A stretch of DNA of 64,000 bases from Botryotinia globosa (taxonomy: Eukaryota; Ascomycota; Leotiomycetes; Helotiales; Sclerotiniaceae). Made by a program: the position numbers and the translations under genes. This document shows, piece by piece, positions 22,928 through 33,711 of the stretch. Location of the stretch: positions 2,442,001 to 2,506,000 of the forward strand of contig RCSZ01000008.1 in NCBI GenBank assembly GCA_014898425.1, given 5' to 3'. The notes beneath the pieces were generated by a model, which saw only the letters and a program-made list of their open reading frames with translations, was not told the origin of the DNA and did not search any database. The number at the start of each line of letters is the position of its first letter. Position 1 is the first letter of the stretch.

Positions 22928-24086
22928 TTTCACGAATTTCTTTGGTCAAAAAGTTTGATTGGAAGGTGTGTTCTGTTCAATCAATGTTTCCGAGAGAGAG
23001 AGAAAAGAATGTGAAATTAATACTTTCATTCAATTCTCAATGTACGAAGTATATGCAATGGTAAGTGATCACAAGACAGTGGAGATTCACATGTTTAGAA
23101 AAGGTTAGACCAGACCATGAAAATGAGTCCTTAGCGGCTTAACGTGGGGTGACTTGTTACAAAAATCACGCCACATAGCATGCAGGATGAAGCTTAGTGA
23201 AAAGCTTGTTTTTGTCTCTTCCAGTAGAATTGCTGGTGGATTTTAGAAAAATGGAATCTAGATGATATATATGATATATATCATGTAGGGATGGGCGAAT
23301 TATATAATCTTGGGGTTGATTATATAATTCTATATTATTATGTTTTTTGAATGTTATAAGATATTATATCAAGATTATACATATGTTTTTTAACCCTAAT
23401 TTAATTTAATTAATAGAATAAATGAAAATGAGTCATTTTTGCACATTTTTAAAGGTTTTTATTTTTCAATTTAGTATATAATCAGATTTAAAAGTTAAAT
23501 ACTAATTATATGATTTATATAATAATTATCTCCTTTTCAGAATAACTTTAAATTAACTCTTTATAGGAATTTTCTAGGATTTTCTAGGAATTTCTAGGAT
23601 TTTAGGATGATCATATATATAATGCGATTTGACTAACAAATATGCGATATTACATATCATCAAATCGCCCAACCCTAATATCATGTACTTGGTAATTACT
23701 CCGTAAAACTATGTGGGGTGGTGTACGAGCGTAAGTGCTAAACTTATTTTCACCTCACTAAAAGTAAAAAAAAAAAAAAGGTTAACCTATTATTCCTGGA
23801 CCTACGATAGAGTACCTAGGTAGACTTTTCTCATTTGTGAAATCAACTCACCTCTTTCCTATTCTCGATTTACCTCATCGTCGCCCATTTGTTGCTGTCC
23901 TTTCTTGTCCATTGTGATGTCATTGTAATGTGAAAAATCTTCCAGTGAATTGCCACATACATTGGAGGAACTACCTCCACTACCTTAATAAGTCGTGATG
24001 GGGCTTTCTACGCTATTGCGACATCATTCGCAGATTCAATCAAAACTTAAACTCCTCATTGTCATTCACTCATTCTTTCTACCACA
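22928..24086. other. Intergenic region between divergent genes, holds a hAT-type element
   Basis: Promoters of the carbonic anhydrase (-) and methyltransferase-like gene (+). The centre is occupied by an AT-rich transposable element described separately. A GTACCTAGGTAG motif is at about 23813. No other gene is seen. Confidence 0.6.
23286..23677. mobile_element. Non-autonomous hAT-type element (MITE), 392 bp
   Basis: The ends form a 16-bp terminal inverted repeat, TAGGGATGGGCGAATT on the left and TAGGGTTGGGCGATTT on the right, with two mismatches. The flanks are perfect 8-bp direct repeats, ATATCATG at 23278-23285 and 23678-23685. An 8-bp target duplication with a TAGGG(N)TGGGC end is the signature of the hAT superfamily. 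The interior is AT-rich and has no coding capacity, so a transposase would have to act in trans. The TIR and duplication are directly seen; the superfamily name is established knowledge applied to them. Confidence 0.85.
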
Positions 24087-25165
24087 ATGACCTCTCCTTC
24101 TTCCGATGAGATTTTCGATAATTGGAGTGGAATCAAAGAAGATGATTTCTCCAAAACAATATTCGAGACATTCCGCCTATCCAATGATGACAATTATGTA
24201 TATCGCGCCGAATCATTCGCCATGACATTATCACAAATTCAAGAAACTACTAGTACGGGAAAACTAAAGTATCATTACCAAGATCATGGCAAGGTGGTTC
24301 AGGTAGGTCATTTCTATTCACAACTTGTAGATTGATGTTGACTGACTGCTAGGTACCACTCGCAGACATCGATGCCTATACTTCGATATTCTCTTCCAAA
24401 ACGGATACATCTAAAGCTCTAGTAGCATTCTCTTCCAACGCAAAGAAAGGTTCACCTCGAGAATGGGTTGCGAATTACCTTCAATCTCGCCGAATTGCTC
24501 CTTCATATAAGATACCGAAAGCCAAAGCACACATAAATCCATACTATGAGATCTGGGCTTACACTTGTCGGATGGTATCTTTCCTTGGACCACTTCCTGA
24601 TGCACATTATGCGGATCCTGCGGCCGCAAAAATGACCCATCCTATTCTTCCTGTTCTTTACCACCATTTTGGATGCGTCGTACCATCTTACGATTCTCTT
24701 TACATAATATCTCGACTTGTGGAAGAGTCAAAAGCCGATGGAGTTATTGATATGGCAAGTGGAAGTGGATATTGGACATATATGTTACGCAGAATGAAGG
24801 TAAGGGTGACCGCTGTTGATAACATGGCGAGTGAATATAGAAATATGTGGATATCTGATACTGAAAAGGCAGATGGGGTGGAATATCTGAGGAAGAATGC
24901 TGGAGGAAAGAGCAAAGTTTTATTGATGGTATACATGATTACAGCTGGGTCATTTACGAAACGAGTGTTGAACGCTTACAAAGGAAATACAATTGTGGCA
25001 GTCGGAACACAAAACGCGAATCGATACACAGGATTCAGCGACTGTAGTATGGAAGAGTGGTCTCAGAAGGAGATGAGTGATTGGGAGCTCACTTGCAGAA
25101 TCGCAATGCCAAGTTTCGCAGGCAAGGATGAAGGGATGTTTGTATGGAAGAGAAAGACTTTATGA
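24087..25165 (+). CDS. SAM-dependent methyltransferase-like protein, uncharacterised
   Basis: Exons 24087-24302 and 24353-25165 (intron GTAGGTC...TGCTAG) give 342 residues; the junction joins GKVVQ to VPLADID. The recognisable part is a Rossmann-type motif I, VIDMASGSGYWTYMLRR (about residues 203-219), followed by a VRVTAVDN strand with the acidic residue expected to bind the SAM ribose. Later VEYLRKNAGGKSKVLLMVY could correspond to motifs III-IV. The N-terminal 140 residues have no domain I recognise. No signal peptide is seen. The fold assignment is likely; the substrate is unknown. Confidence 0.72.
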
Positions 25166-26295
25166 GGTTTATGAAAATTATTGAGGGCGGGGAATGGAGC
25201 GAAACTTTTGGTGGATCATGATGTATGATGGGTTAGAAATGTATTTATGCCATTGGGACATTCCATTTGATACTGGTGTCGATCACGCTTCTGCGATGAA
25301 CATTTGGGTGATCCTCGAGCTTTTGGTATCTGTCTCATATAAATTTTCTAATATGCTATCAAACAGCTTGCAGTGAAAGCTGGGGCTCTTTCTCTTAGAA
25401 CCTCAAGGATCTTTCAGTTTGAGGTTGAACAATTCTATTTCCCCGAAACAAGTGTTGTCCATGGTAGCCATGCATTTGTGAGTGATGAATCTGGGAGTGA
25501 AAAATCAGAGGAATTACAAAGGTGGAGGTGAACCAAGAGATTGTACAAGGCTACTAGATTCTTCGTCGTAGGACAGTTAGTGTTGTCTCTACCTGTATTT
25601 CAAGTGGTTTCGATCATTAATTTGGTATGTGTGAGAGAGAAAAGAGCTTACTAGTTGATGTGAGGGATACTTGGGAAGAGATGAGTGTAGAATGTGACGG
25701 GGAAAGTGATGTTTACTACTTGGACAATATGGAATAAGGGACTGAAAAAATTGCTGATTTTTATGATGCTGATCGAGTGGTGACGAGGCAAAGAATGGTC
25801 TTGGAGCCATTCACGATCACGATGAAATGCTTACGAGTTGCCAATGAATATTTGTCTTCCTGCTTCCTTCAATCTACGCCTTCTTCCTCATAAGTATGGG
25901 CCTCCTCTATGACTCCAAACTCGACTCATTACTAATTCGGTCTACCAAATTTGAAGTTCTGAATATCTTTCAGGCTGAATGGTATACCTCAATTTAACAA
26001 GCCTATTATCAAGAATTCTAAAATATCAATTATGTTTCTGTGGTTTGTTCCCATATGATCGATCATATGTATTCAATCTTGTATTTCTAACTGCGTGAAT
26101 GATACTCATGCTGACGGCACTCGCACATGTAATGGGGTATGGAAAACTGGGTTACGATGGAGAAGAGAGAGAACAAAACTATGGAGCCTGAAGTAGGCGG
26201 CAGAAGTGCTGCTGGTTCATTACTGGAAGATGGTGGGGGTTACTAGGGCTATTTGATCGGAAGCCACCTTCTCGGAAGGCATTTCTCCATTCAGC
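25166..26295. other. Intergenic region, no gene seen
   Basis: 3' flank of the methyltransferase-like gene and former promoter of the PAQR pseudogene. Frames of 60-73 codons on either strand show no support. Confidence 0.5.
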
Positions 26296-27397
26296 ATGGA
26301 ATCCAGGATGAGACAAAGAGGACCCCAGCAAGTGGAGAGCACTGTGTCTAGTGTCTATATCTCTGACGATTCGACCCTGCTGCAGAAAACCAAGACGTGA
26401 GTACTGCTTCTCCTTGAAGAACTCACAGAGTGGGCAAAGGATAATGAATACATTCTCTCCGCTTAGGGACCCGAGACAAATTCCTACTGGGAATGCTCCA
26501 AGAGCATGGTATATATCCACAACAAATCAGGCAAAATATGCACTCATTTCTTCGCAACCGTGTGGATGGTTATTTTAGGGTCATGGTGGAATGTGTGTGC
26601 AAACGAGTGGTATCCAGCTACCAATTCTGACGATGCCATTGCTTTTTGTCTTTGCTTTCTACGCGGGAAGGTCTGTTACATTCTTTCAACAGTTTACCAT
26701 CCATTTTTAAACCATTCGCATGCAACTTATCTCCTTTGCTTGAAGCTCGACTTCCTCGGAATCCTTGTTGTCATTGCAGGAATTTTCCATCAGGACTCTG
26801 GTACACTTTTCCATGCGCTTCACGCCAATTGAAATTTACATGGATTGCGGTAAGTATCATTTCCATAATCACGTTGCTCTCCTGCATAAGACTCGCTTTG
26901 CAGCCGTCAGAGTAAATCGTCGAGCTATTCAGCTGACTAGCCTGTACAGGTTGACTTTATCGCTCAATTTTGCGCCGCCTTGCTAGCTCTTTTCTCTAAA
27001 TACTTACAGGCTCCCAAAATGCGACCCTCCGTGGATTAGCATTTTCTGCTATGGCATCTTCGGCGTTTTATTCTATTATTATAAAGATTTCCCAAGTCGG
27101 GTGGACGCAGACAAACTCTGAGCACGGAGCTTCGTTGTACGGCTGTGCTGTTATCATCTATTAAGGCTCTGTAACAATTTATGCAGTAAGCCGCCTTTTC
27201 TCCCTAATTAGAGACTCGTGATTTGTTAATATTGTTAACAGCTGCGAGTTACAGATGTTTGGAAACCTGGCTACTTTGAGATTTGGGGTCATTCCCATCA
27301 GATATTTCATGTAGGTACAACAATTGGCTTTACAGTACATTTCTTGGCCTTCTTCGGGGCCGTTGATCACTTTTACATTGTTAAGCATGGCCAATGA
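26296..27397 (+). pseudogene. Decayed PAQR / hemolysin-III (Izh-type) membrane receptor
   Basis: PAQR proteins are seven-helix membrane proteins with a zinc site (fungal Izh, animal adiponectin receptors). From the ATG at 26296 one frame runs through a polar N-terminus to the family opening LTEWAKDNEYIL and SMVYIHNKSGKICTHFF, then helices with STVYHPFLNHSH and LDFLGILVVIAG. Near 26780 the frame shifts by one base and continues GLWYTFPCASRQLKFTW. Further downstream come ATLRGLAFSAMASS and, after an intron at 27186-27241, LRVTDVWKPGYFEIWGHSHQIFHV, which carries the zinc-binding HxxxH region. In-frame stops lie at 26398-26400 (TGA), 26464-26466 (TAG) and 27162-27164 (TAA). The segment between about 26850 and 27010 is not recognisable. 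Family match is strong; function is lost. Confidence 0.82.
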
Positions 27398-27665
27398 GTA
27401 CAATTATGATTGTGTTCCCTTCGTTACAGCTATACCTGTCATTTTTCGTGTGACTTATAGGGTGTTCAATAGGTCAGGTCAGACTACAGCTTAACAATCA
27501 AACTCCTTAGAATCTTCAGCAATTTGCCAATTATTGCAATATTTTCAGCTATTAAGATGCATTCAATTATCGAATTGAATTAGAACAATGAATGTAAATC
27601 GTTTTTTGTTTCATGGCTGAACCACTTCATCTCAAGTCTGTGGCATAACAAATCCGATATATTCT

Positions 27666-29975
27666 CTAGTAAGAAGTTTGTTGTCCAAAATAGCTCATAA
27701 TTAGGTCAACATTGGCAGTCGGAGAAACAGTATGGTTGCTCCACCCATCACACAACTCCATGACGTAGTTGGATGTACCATAGTTAGGATACCAATGGGG
27801 TAAAGCACCATCAGTGTACGCTCCACCAGTGTTAGGGTTACCAGCTCTGATGAATTTAACCCAGTAGCCAGTCATCAACTCGCCGATGTAGTAATCTTCA
27901 TCAGTGAAAGGATATTTGTCAGTATTGGTGTATAGTGCATTCAACGCATACATGATTTCGCTTTGATGGAAAGCACCCTGATCCTGTCCCGGTGGAGCAT
28001 CTACAAAGGATAATTAGCGCTGATTTATGAGTTCATGGAGGAATGAAAAGTACTTACGGTCCCAGTAGTAGGTGTAGATTGGACTTGCGGCAGAATCAAT
28101 CCACTTGTTTGCATAAGCCCAACTGCTGACAAGCGAGACATCTCTTTGAGCAGCGTTCCAAGCCACGTTTGCCAGAGTAATATTACCATCTGCAGGGTAA
28201 AGTTTGAAGTATGTGTCGGAGAGATTGCCCCATCGGAGAGCCTTGTATTCTTGGTATTTGGGGAGATTATATAGAGTAAGGGATGTCGAGGCACTACTCT
28301 CGTCTTTGGTGTTTCCGGTGATAAGTGGGAAATCGTTAGCCGGACCTGCGATAAGTTGATCCAAGTACTTCATGGAAAGAACGTATCCATCCAAGACGGG
28401 CTTGAAGATAAGAGCATCGTTGCATAGCAAAGCAGTAATACACCAGATGCTAGAGTCACGATCATTGGAACCTTGAATGACGTCTGATAGAGGCAATTCA
28501 CGGAGCTCCGCAAGAGTACTAACGTTTTGAGAAGCTGTGTAGTTCACACCAAAGGCTGACGCTCTCTCCATAGTGATGTAGGAAGTAGCTAGACCAGCAA
28601 GGAGTGTATCATACGGATATCTAATACCAGACTGGGAGATAACGCGGTGAAAGTAATCAGAAAAAAGCGGACTGTTGATTGCATGGTAAACTTGTGATGA
28701 ACCGAAAGATTGACCCGCAATTGTAACACTGTCTGGGTCACCACCAAAGTTGGCGAAGTTGTTTTAGATCCACTCCAAGACCTCAAGTTGATCAAGAACG
28801 CCGTAGTTGCCGGAAGTGTTGTAACCGGTGGTAGCGAGACCCTCTGCATTGAGTTCAGGGGTGGCGAGATAACCTAGAACATCGTCGCGACCATTGAATG
28901 TGACCATGACAACATTTTTCACTAGAGTGGAGTATTTCAGTATTCATTCAATACAAGCAATGAAATTCGACCTCTACCACCATCTAGAAATTTTCCAGAC
29001 ATAGAAAGTTTGCTTGAATTCAGTGTAGGCAATAGTATTTCCCGTATTTCGTATACGGGTTAGTTTAGTGGTGCGTATCGAATTTTTTCGAAATATGTAC
29101 GTATGTGGTACAGAATCCAATACCACTGAAAGTATTCAATACTACTAGCAATATACTGAAATACTGGAATTCAATATAAAATATACATTCCTATCCAAAT
29201 TAGGCTAGAAATAAGAGATTCTTATTCATATTAAGTAATAAAATTCCATTCTTTATTCGAATTGATATGAAATCCCTTATTTCTAGTCTAATTTGGATAG
29301 GAATATAGATTTTTATATTGGATTCCAGTATTTCAGTATATTGCTAGTATTCTTTAAATATATGAATATATACGAGAGTGGTATAACCTCCTTTTTATAT
29401 GTACTAGCTGCAATATCAATATGCTAATACGCGCCACAGTTTCACTGTACTATACTATTGCCTACACTGCTTGAATTTGGATCTCAGCTCACATGAATCG
29501 TCGAAAACTTACCGGCTATTCCGCCACCATACCACCAGGAATTGTCACTAGCCTCCTCGGAACCCTTATTCCAAAGCAAGACTGGGAGCTTATCACTGGA
29601 AAAGTTTGCGTTTGTCCAGATATTCAGACTTAGACAATCCTCGCTCACATAGCCCGTTGCAGAGCTGGTAGGACAAGCAAGGCCGAAGCTGGTAGCTTGT
29701 AAAGTCTCGTTCCATGACTCTCTAGGTTGAGCTGACTTCCATCGGTTTTGGTAGCCAGTATCAGCAGCATAAGGAATACCTAAGAAAGCGGCGACATTGC
29801 TGGAAGAAACACCGAATTATTCTTCACTGACATTGGCCGTGAAATACTTGTATCCTTGAACAGGACCCAAAGTGGTTTGAAGTGTTTTGCTTCAAAGCTG
29901 TGCATTGATAGGAGTAACTGTCAAAAAAACTGAGGTGACCAAAGTCACAGCAAATTTGGAAGTATAGAATGACAT
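27666..29975 (-). pseudogene. Broken secreted type-B carboxylesterase/lipase, intron enlarged by a transposon
   Basis: Alpha/beta-hydrolase of the cholinesterase/type-B family. Minus-strand exons: 29975-29513, 28921-28058, 28000-27666. The signal peptide starts at 29975 (MSFYTSKFAVTLVTSVFL). Landmarks: AAFLGIPYAADT, SEDCLSLNIWTNAN, WWYGGGIA, the nucleophile elbow GQSFGSS, the acid region TGNTKDESS, and GQDQGAFHQSEI with the catalytic His; all catalytic elements are still readable. Three in-frame stops break it: TGA 29892-29894, TAA 29817-29819 and TAA 28764-28766. The two TAAs sit where Gln is expected, as from CAA to TAA. The second intron (28922-29512) is 591 nt; removing the 449-bp element and one 8-bp duplication leaves 134 nt. 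Fragments are otherwise well preserved, so inactivation is fairly recent. Confidence 0.88.
29021..29469. mobile_element. hAT-type foldback element, 449 bp, inside the esterase intron
   Basis: The ends share a perfect 18-bp terminal inverted repeat CAGTGTAGGCAATAGTAT, and the element is flanked by 8-bp direct repeats CTTGAATT (29013-29020 and 29470-29477). Most of the interior is also palindromic: arms of about 75 bp (roughly 29135-29215 and 29280-29355) pair around an AT-rich loop, so the whole element can fold back. No coding capacity is present. A CAGTG terminus with an 8-bp duplication points to the hAT superfamily. It differs in sequence from the 392-bp element at 23.3 kb. Confidence 0.85.
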
Positions 29976-31279
29976 GATTGATTGAGTCGTCTCAAGATGA
30001 GTAATAATTAGTACAGAGTGTAGTTGTAGATGTCTGGCTAATCAGCTATTGAACGTCCTATTGATCTTTATTTATGTCATAGACCGACCGCTCCATTGAA
30101 GGTGCCGCGTAGGTTCAAATGAGTGTGTAGCTACACCAAGTGAGCACTTACGCACAATAGATGAATGACAAGAGGGATTTTTAGTCCCTGGCGCCCCACA
30201 GACGTTGCAGCAGTGCCACTTATGGCTTTGAGATAAAATATCCATCCATGAGCGTGGGCGACTTGCCATTGTTTACTGTCTACAGACCAATCTATTCTGA
30301 TTCCAGGCGGATATGATAGTCGTTGCCTCCATGTATATACTTCAGCTCAAACAGCTACAACAGGGAAGCCGCTCACGGTATGCTAACCAGGTAAATTCTA
30401 TAGGAAAAAAGGTACTTAAATATTATCACAGGACATTTGCATTTATGTAAAATATTGTTTATCACATCAACTATGCTTGTAACCCTAATATGATTCTATA
30501 AGATTCGATTTAAATTGATCTTAATTATAAGCATAGAAAATACTAGGATTTCGTTATAAACCATATAAACCTAGGATATTATTTGAGGAAAACCTAGAAA
30601 AAGTAAGCAATTTCATTTCAATCAAGCCTAGCTCTTATAAATTGACTTCAATTCAACTCTTATATATATTCGATTTATCCCTAAGCTTAAATTGACTAGA
30701 TCTTCCACTGTTATAATAATAATTATTATAAAAGCAACCTCTAATACCTCGGGAGTCACAGATATCAAGTATCTCGCGGGACCTGATGGAAGCAGAGAAG
30801 CTTCCTGGCTAAAATTGATTGCTGCATCTTGTGCCACTGCTATCTCTCGCGGAATATTTGGAGAGAATTGAATGAGAAACTCTGTGTTCGCGCAGTGAGA
30901 TGACAATTGCGGATCAGACGAGGTATTTCATATACTTATTAGTGTTTTCTTTCATGAATTTGCTTTTTCAGCAATGCTAGGTTGAATTAGACATGTTGCC
31001 GCACACCAACGATGACATTTGGGAGAAGTCCTTTCTTAATCGATTACGAGGCTCTCAACAAATTTTGTCACTACATCGTGTTTTTGACAAAGATCTTGCA
31101 ATAATGTGATAGAGGATTGCTAGAGAATCAGAATCAAGGGCAGATTTGTAGCCTGATAAATAGGTAATGCTAGCCATAACACACATGAGACAGTAAATCC
31201 ATCCAACAGATTTATATCAGCTCAATCCCCTGCAGATAGTATAAGGCGGCCACGCCATCGCCTCGAGATACTGGGTATC
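29976..31279. other. Intergenic, partly AT-rich, no gene seen
   Basis: Contains the old esterase promoter and, at about 30440-30740, an AT-rich stretch that may be a decayed repeat; I find no terminal repeats in it. The frame at 30628-30906 (minus) is of low complexity at its end and unsupported. Confidence 0.45.
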
Positions 31280-32234
31280 TCACAGTTCCTTCGCTTTCTC
31301 ATCGATACTATATGCACCTGGGCCATTGTTTACTAGAAGAATGAGACCTCCTGCAATAGATAAGGTTTGAAGAAAATCATATCTAGCAAAAGCTTTACGA
31401 GGATGCAACTGATGGAGCTGTATTAATGGTCAGCGCATTTTCTCGTTTGCAATTATCATCGTAAACTCACATTCCAAAAATCATTGATGAGAAAGTTGAG
31501 GACACTTAACATGGAGACGAGAACAACGGCGCTCATCTTTGCTTTGTATCCGACAGCGACCATAACGCAGACACCAAATCCAATGATGGATATGATGACG
31601 CTTAATAAATTCAATTCCAGGCTGCAAAAGAATGCAAGGAAGGTTAAAACAATGAGGACTCGACCGGCAAGCTGAATATACATCTTGTGGTCTTTTTCTT
31701 CAATCTCAGGTAAACCAGGTGTCGCTGATCTCCTGCGCGCCCAAGACTCGCAGAACATTATCAGCAACCCTCCAAGAACCGAAAGGTTACGCAAGAAGTA
31801 GCCAAAGTCCGAGATCATGCCATAACATAATGCTTGCGTTATAACCACGAAAATGAGGCCTCCAGCTGCAAATCCAGTGTGTTTTCTGGCAAGAACGAGT
31901 GAAGAGCAGGATAGCATCAAAAGAACATTAGTAAGAAGTATGAGATTAGCTAATGCGTAGTAAACTTGAAGTAAGTTAGCAAAAAATCCACGGTTAAGGT
32001 TAAACTTGCAGTACTGACTTTTTCGGTATTGATTCAGAAATATGAGCTGATTCTTCCACTCAGTAACAATCGTAAAAGCATCCTCCAAGAATGTCACGAC
32101 TATCAGGAATCTACCCGCGAGTGGTATATACCTCGAAAAATGTCAGTAAATAAATGCCTCAGCTATATAATTAAAAAAACCTACTGTTTGATGGTGCCAC
32201 TGTGGTCTTTTATAAAAGCTTCCATCTTGCTCAT
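31280..32234 (-). CDS. SURF4 / Erv29-family ER cargo receptor
   Basis: SURF4/Erv29 proteins are multi-pass receptors that load soluble secretory cargo into COPII vesicles. Minus-strand exons: 32234-32185, 32131-31471, 31417-31280. Splicing of the first intron (GTAGGTTT...CGAG) gives GTIKQ-YIPLAGRFLIVVTFLEDA, a strong family signature. Further landmarks are SSLVLARKHTGFAAGG, ITQALCYG, FFLRNLSVLGG-like FLRNLSVLGGLL and the last exon with FARYDFLQTLSIAGGLILL and DEKAKEL. As drawn it has 282 residues. A likely further 54-nt intron at 31965-32018 (GTCAGTACTG ... CTAAC ... CAAG) keeps the frame; removing it restores the expected YRKIYYALANL spacing and leaves 264 residues. The C-terminal KAKEL is compatible with a di-lysine-like retrieval signal, though not a canonical one. 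Confidence 0.87.
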
Positions 32235-32785
32235 TTAGTGGCTTGAAGAATTGAAATAGTCCATGTAACTGATGTGATTATGAGTGCTAATAGCGGTATG
32301 CGTGTCGTGTTTAATAGATGTAATATAAAAAAAGTATGAGTTCAAAAAACGAAATTAGTCTAGACGAACCGCCGGGTGTAAAGCTTTATTTACAGTTCTG
32401 TTTGGTGGTACTACATAATAAGTGTGACGGCGCAGTATCAGTATCCAGGCACTGGTGTTTAAAGGGGCACTATCATGTGGAGAGGCTTACTGCTGTAAGC
32501 GACTGCGCAAATTCCTGTCTAGAAAAATTGGAATGAATCTATACCCGATACTCCGAGGCCAAGTTTATTTGACGCAGTTCTTTCAAAGAGCAGCTGCCCT
32601 CGGAAAGAGTACGTCTCTGAACACACACCGAGGCCCTACAAACTTCTGACTATATATAGGCAGTCATTACAACGCTATCCTCTACTTACAACACAACACA
32701 TCCAGACATTCATATCAACATTCAACCTATTCACTAGATTCAAATTCCATCAACTCCATTTCCACAGCATACAGAATTCATCATC

Positions 32786-33089
32786 ATGCAGTTCTCTCAA
32801 CTCATTATTGCCGCTACCGCGCTTTTCGCTACCATCGCCGTTGCTGGTCCTTCCTACCCTAATTTGTTGGATACTCGCGAGCCTCATTGCTCCAATGGAG
32901 AGACTTGCGAAGGTGTTAACTCCGACACGTGTTGTTACAATGACGGTTGTTGTTATGTCTGCTCTGAGGGCTCTGATTCCGAGTGCTCCCCAGAGGTATG
33001 GTCAACTCCTGAAGCGATGCATAGAACGAAGACGCTGACTTAATTACTTATAGATCACCGAGCGCTCTATCTTCGCCGAGATTGCTTAA
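32786..33089 (+). CDS. Small secreted cysteine-rich protein, 81 residues
   Basis: Exons 32786-32995 and 33054-33089 (intron GTATGG...TTATAG). The N-terminus MQFSQLIIAATALFATIAVA is a textbook signal peptide with cleavage predicted at about AVA-G21. The mature part has eight cysteines in about 36 residues, spaced C-x6-C-x8-CC-x4-CC-x2-C-x8-C, which would allow four disulfides. There is no other domain. A TATA-like TATATATAG and a CAACACAACACA leader precede it. No homologue is recognised; knottin-like effector or antimicrobial peptides have similar size and spacing, but function is not inferable. It sits beside the transporter and the UstYa-like cluster. Confidence 0.7.
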
Positions 33090-33711
33090 ATAATCTGCGC
33101 ATTGATCAAAGCCTAAAGCACGGGAGAGGGGCTCCAAGCATTTTTCTTGGGTCTGAAGGGCTTAGAACTTGAACTGCAGAGTATATTAGTGGGATTAGAT
33201 AGAACTGGTGTAACTTTGTCTGAAGAAGAATGGATCTGGATCTGGGGCATTTCGAAATTCAAATACTCTCCACTGGCAGGTTTCCACACCCAGTTAGCGA
33301 ATATAAACGTTTTGGACCTCCATTATTGTGTTCTTTGTCGTTCGATACTTCATGTACCAGAATCTCTGATGTGTAAGTCTCAAACTAGCAACTTGGAAAA
33401 AGAGGATTTGTCAGCACAAGTCGAATATTCTCCTGTAGTCAATTTCGAGTTCATCATTGAATTAGCCTCCTTTCAAAGTAATATAAAACTTATATCTGGA
33501 TAATATTGACGACTCAAAATAAGTGCTGTAGTATGTTTTAGCAACAAATCGAGGCAAACTTAACTTTCACAAGGGCACCTACCGAATCGAAATCGGTTTT
33601 CTATCATCAGGCCAAAGCTCCGACAATCTTCTACTTGTGAGTAATATTTCAACTTTCTTGTTTTAAGAAGAAGAATCTTATTTAAATGAATTGATCATAA
33701 CATATTTCAGG

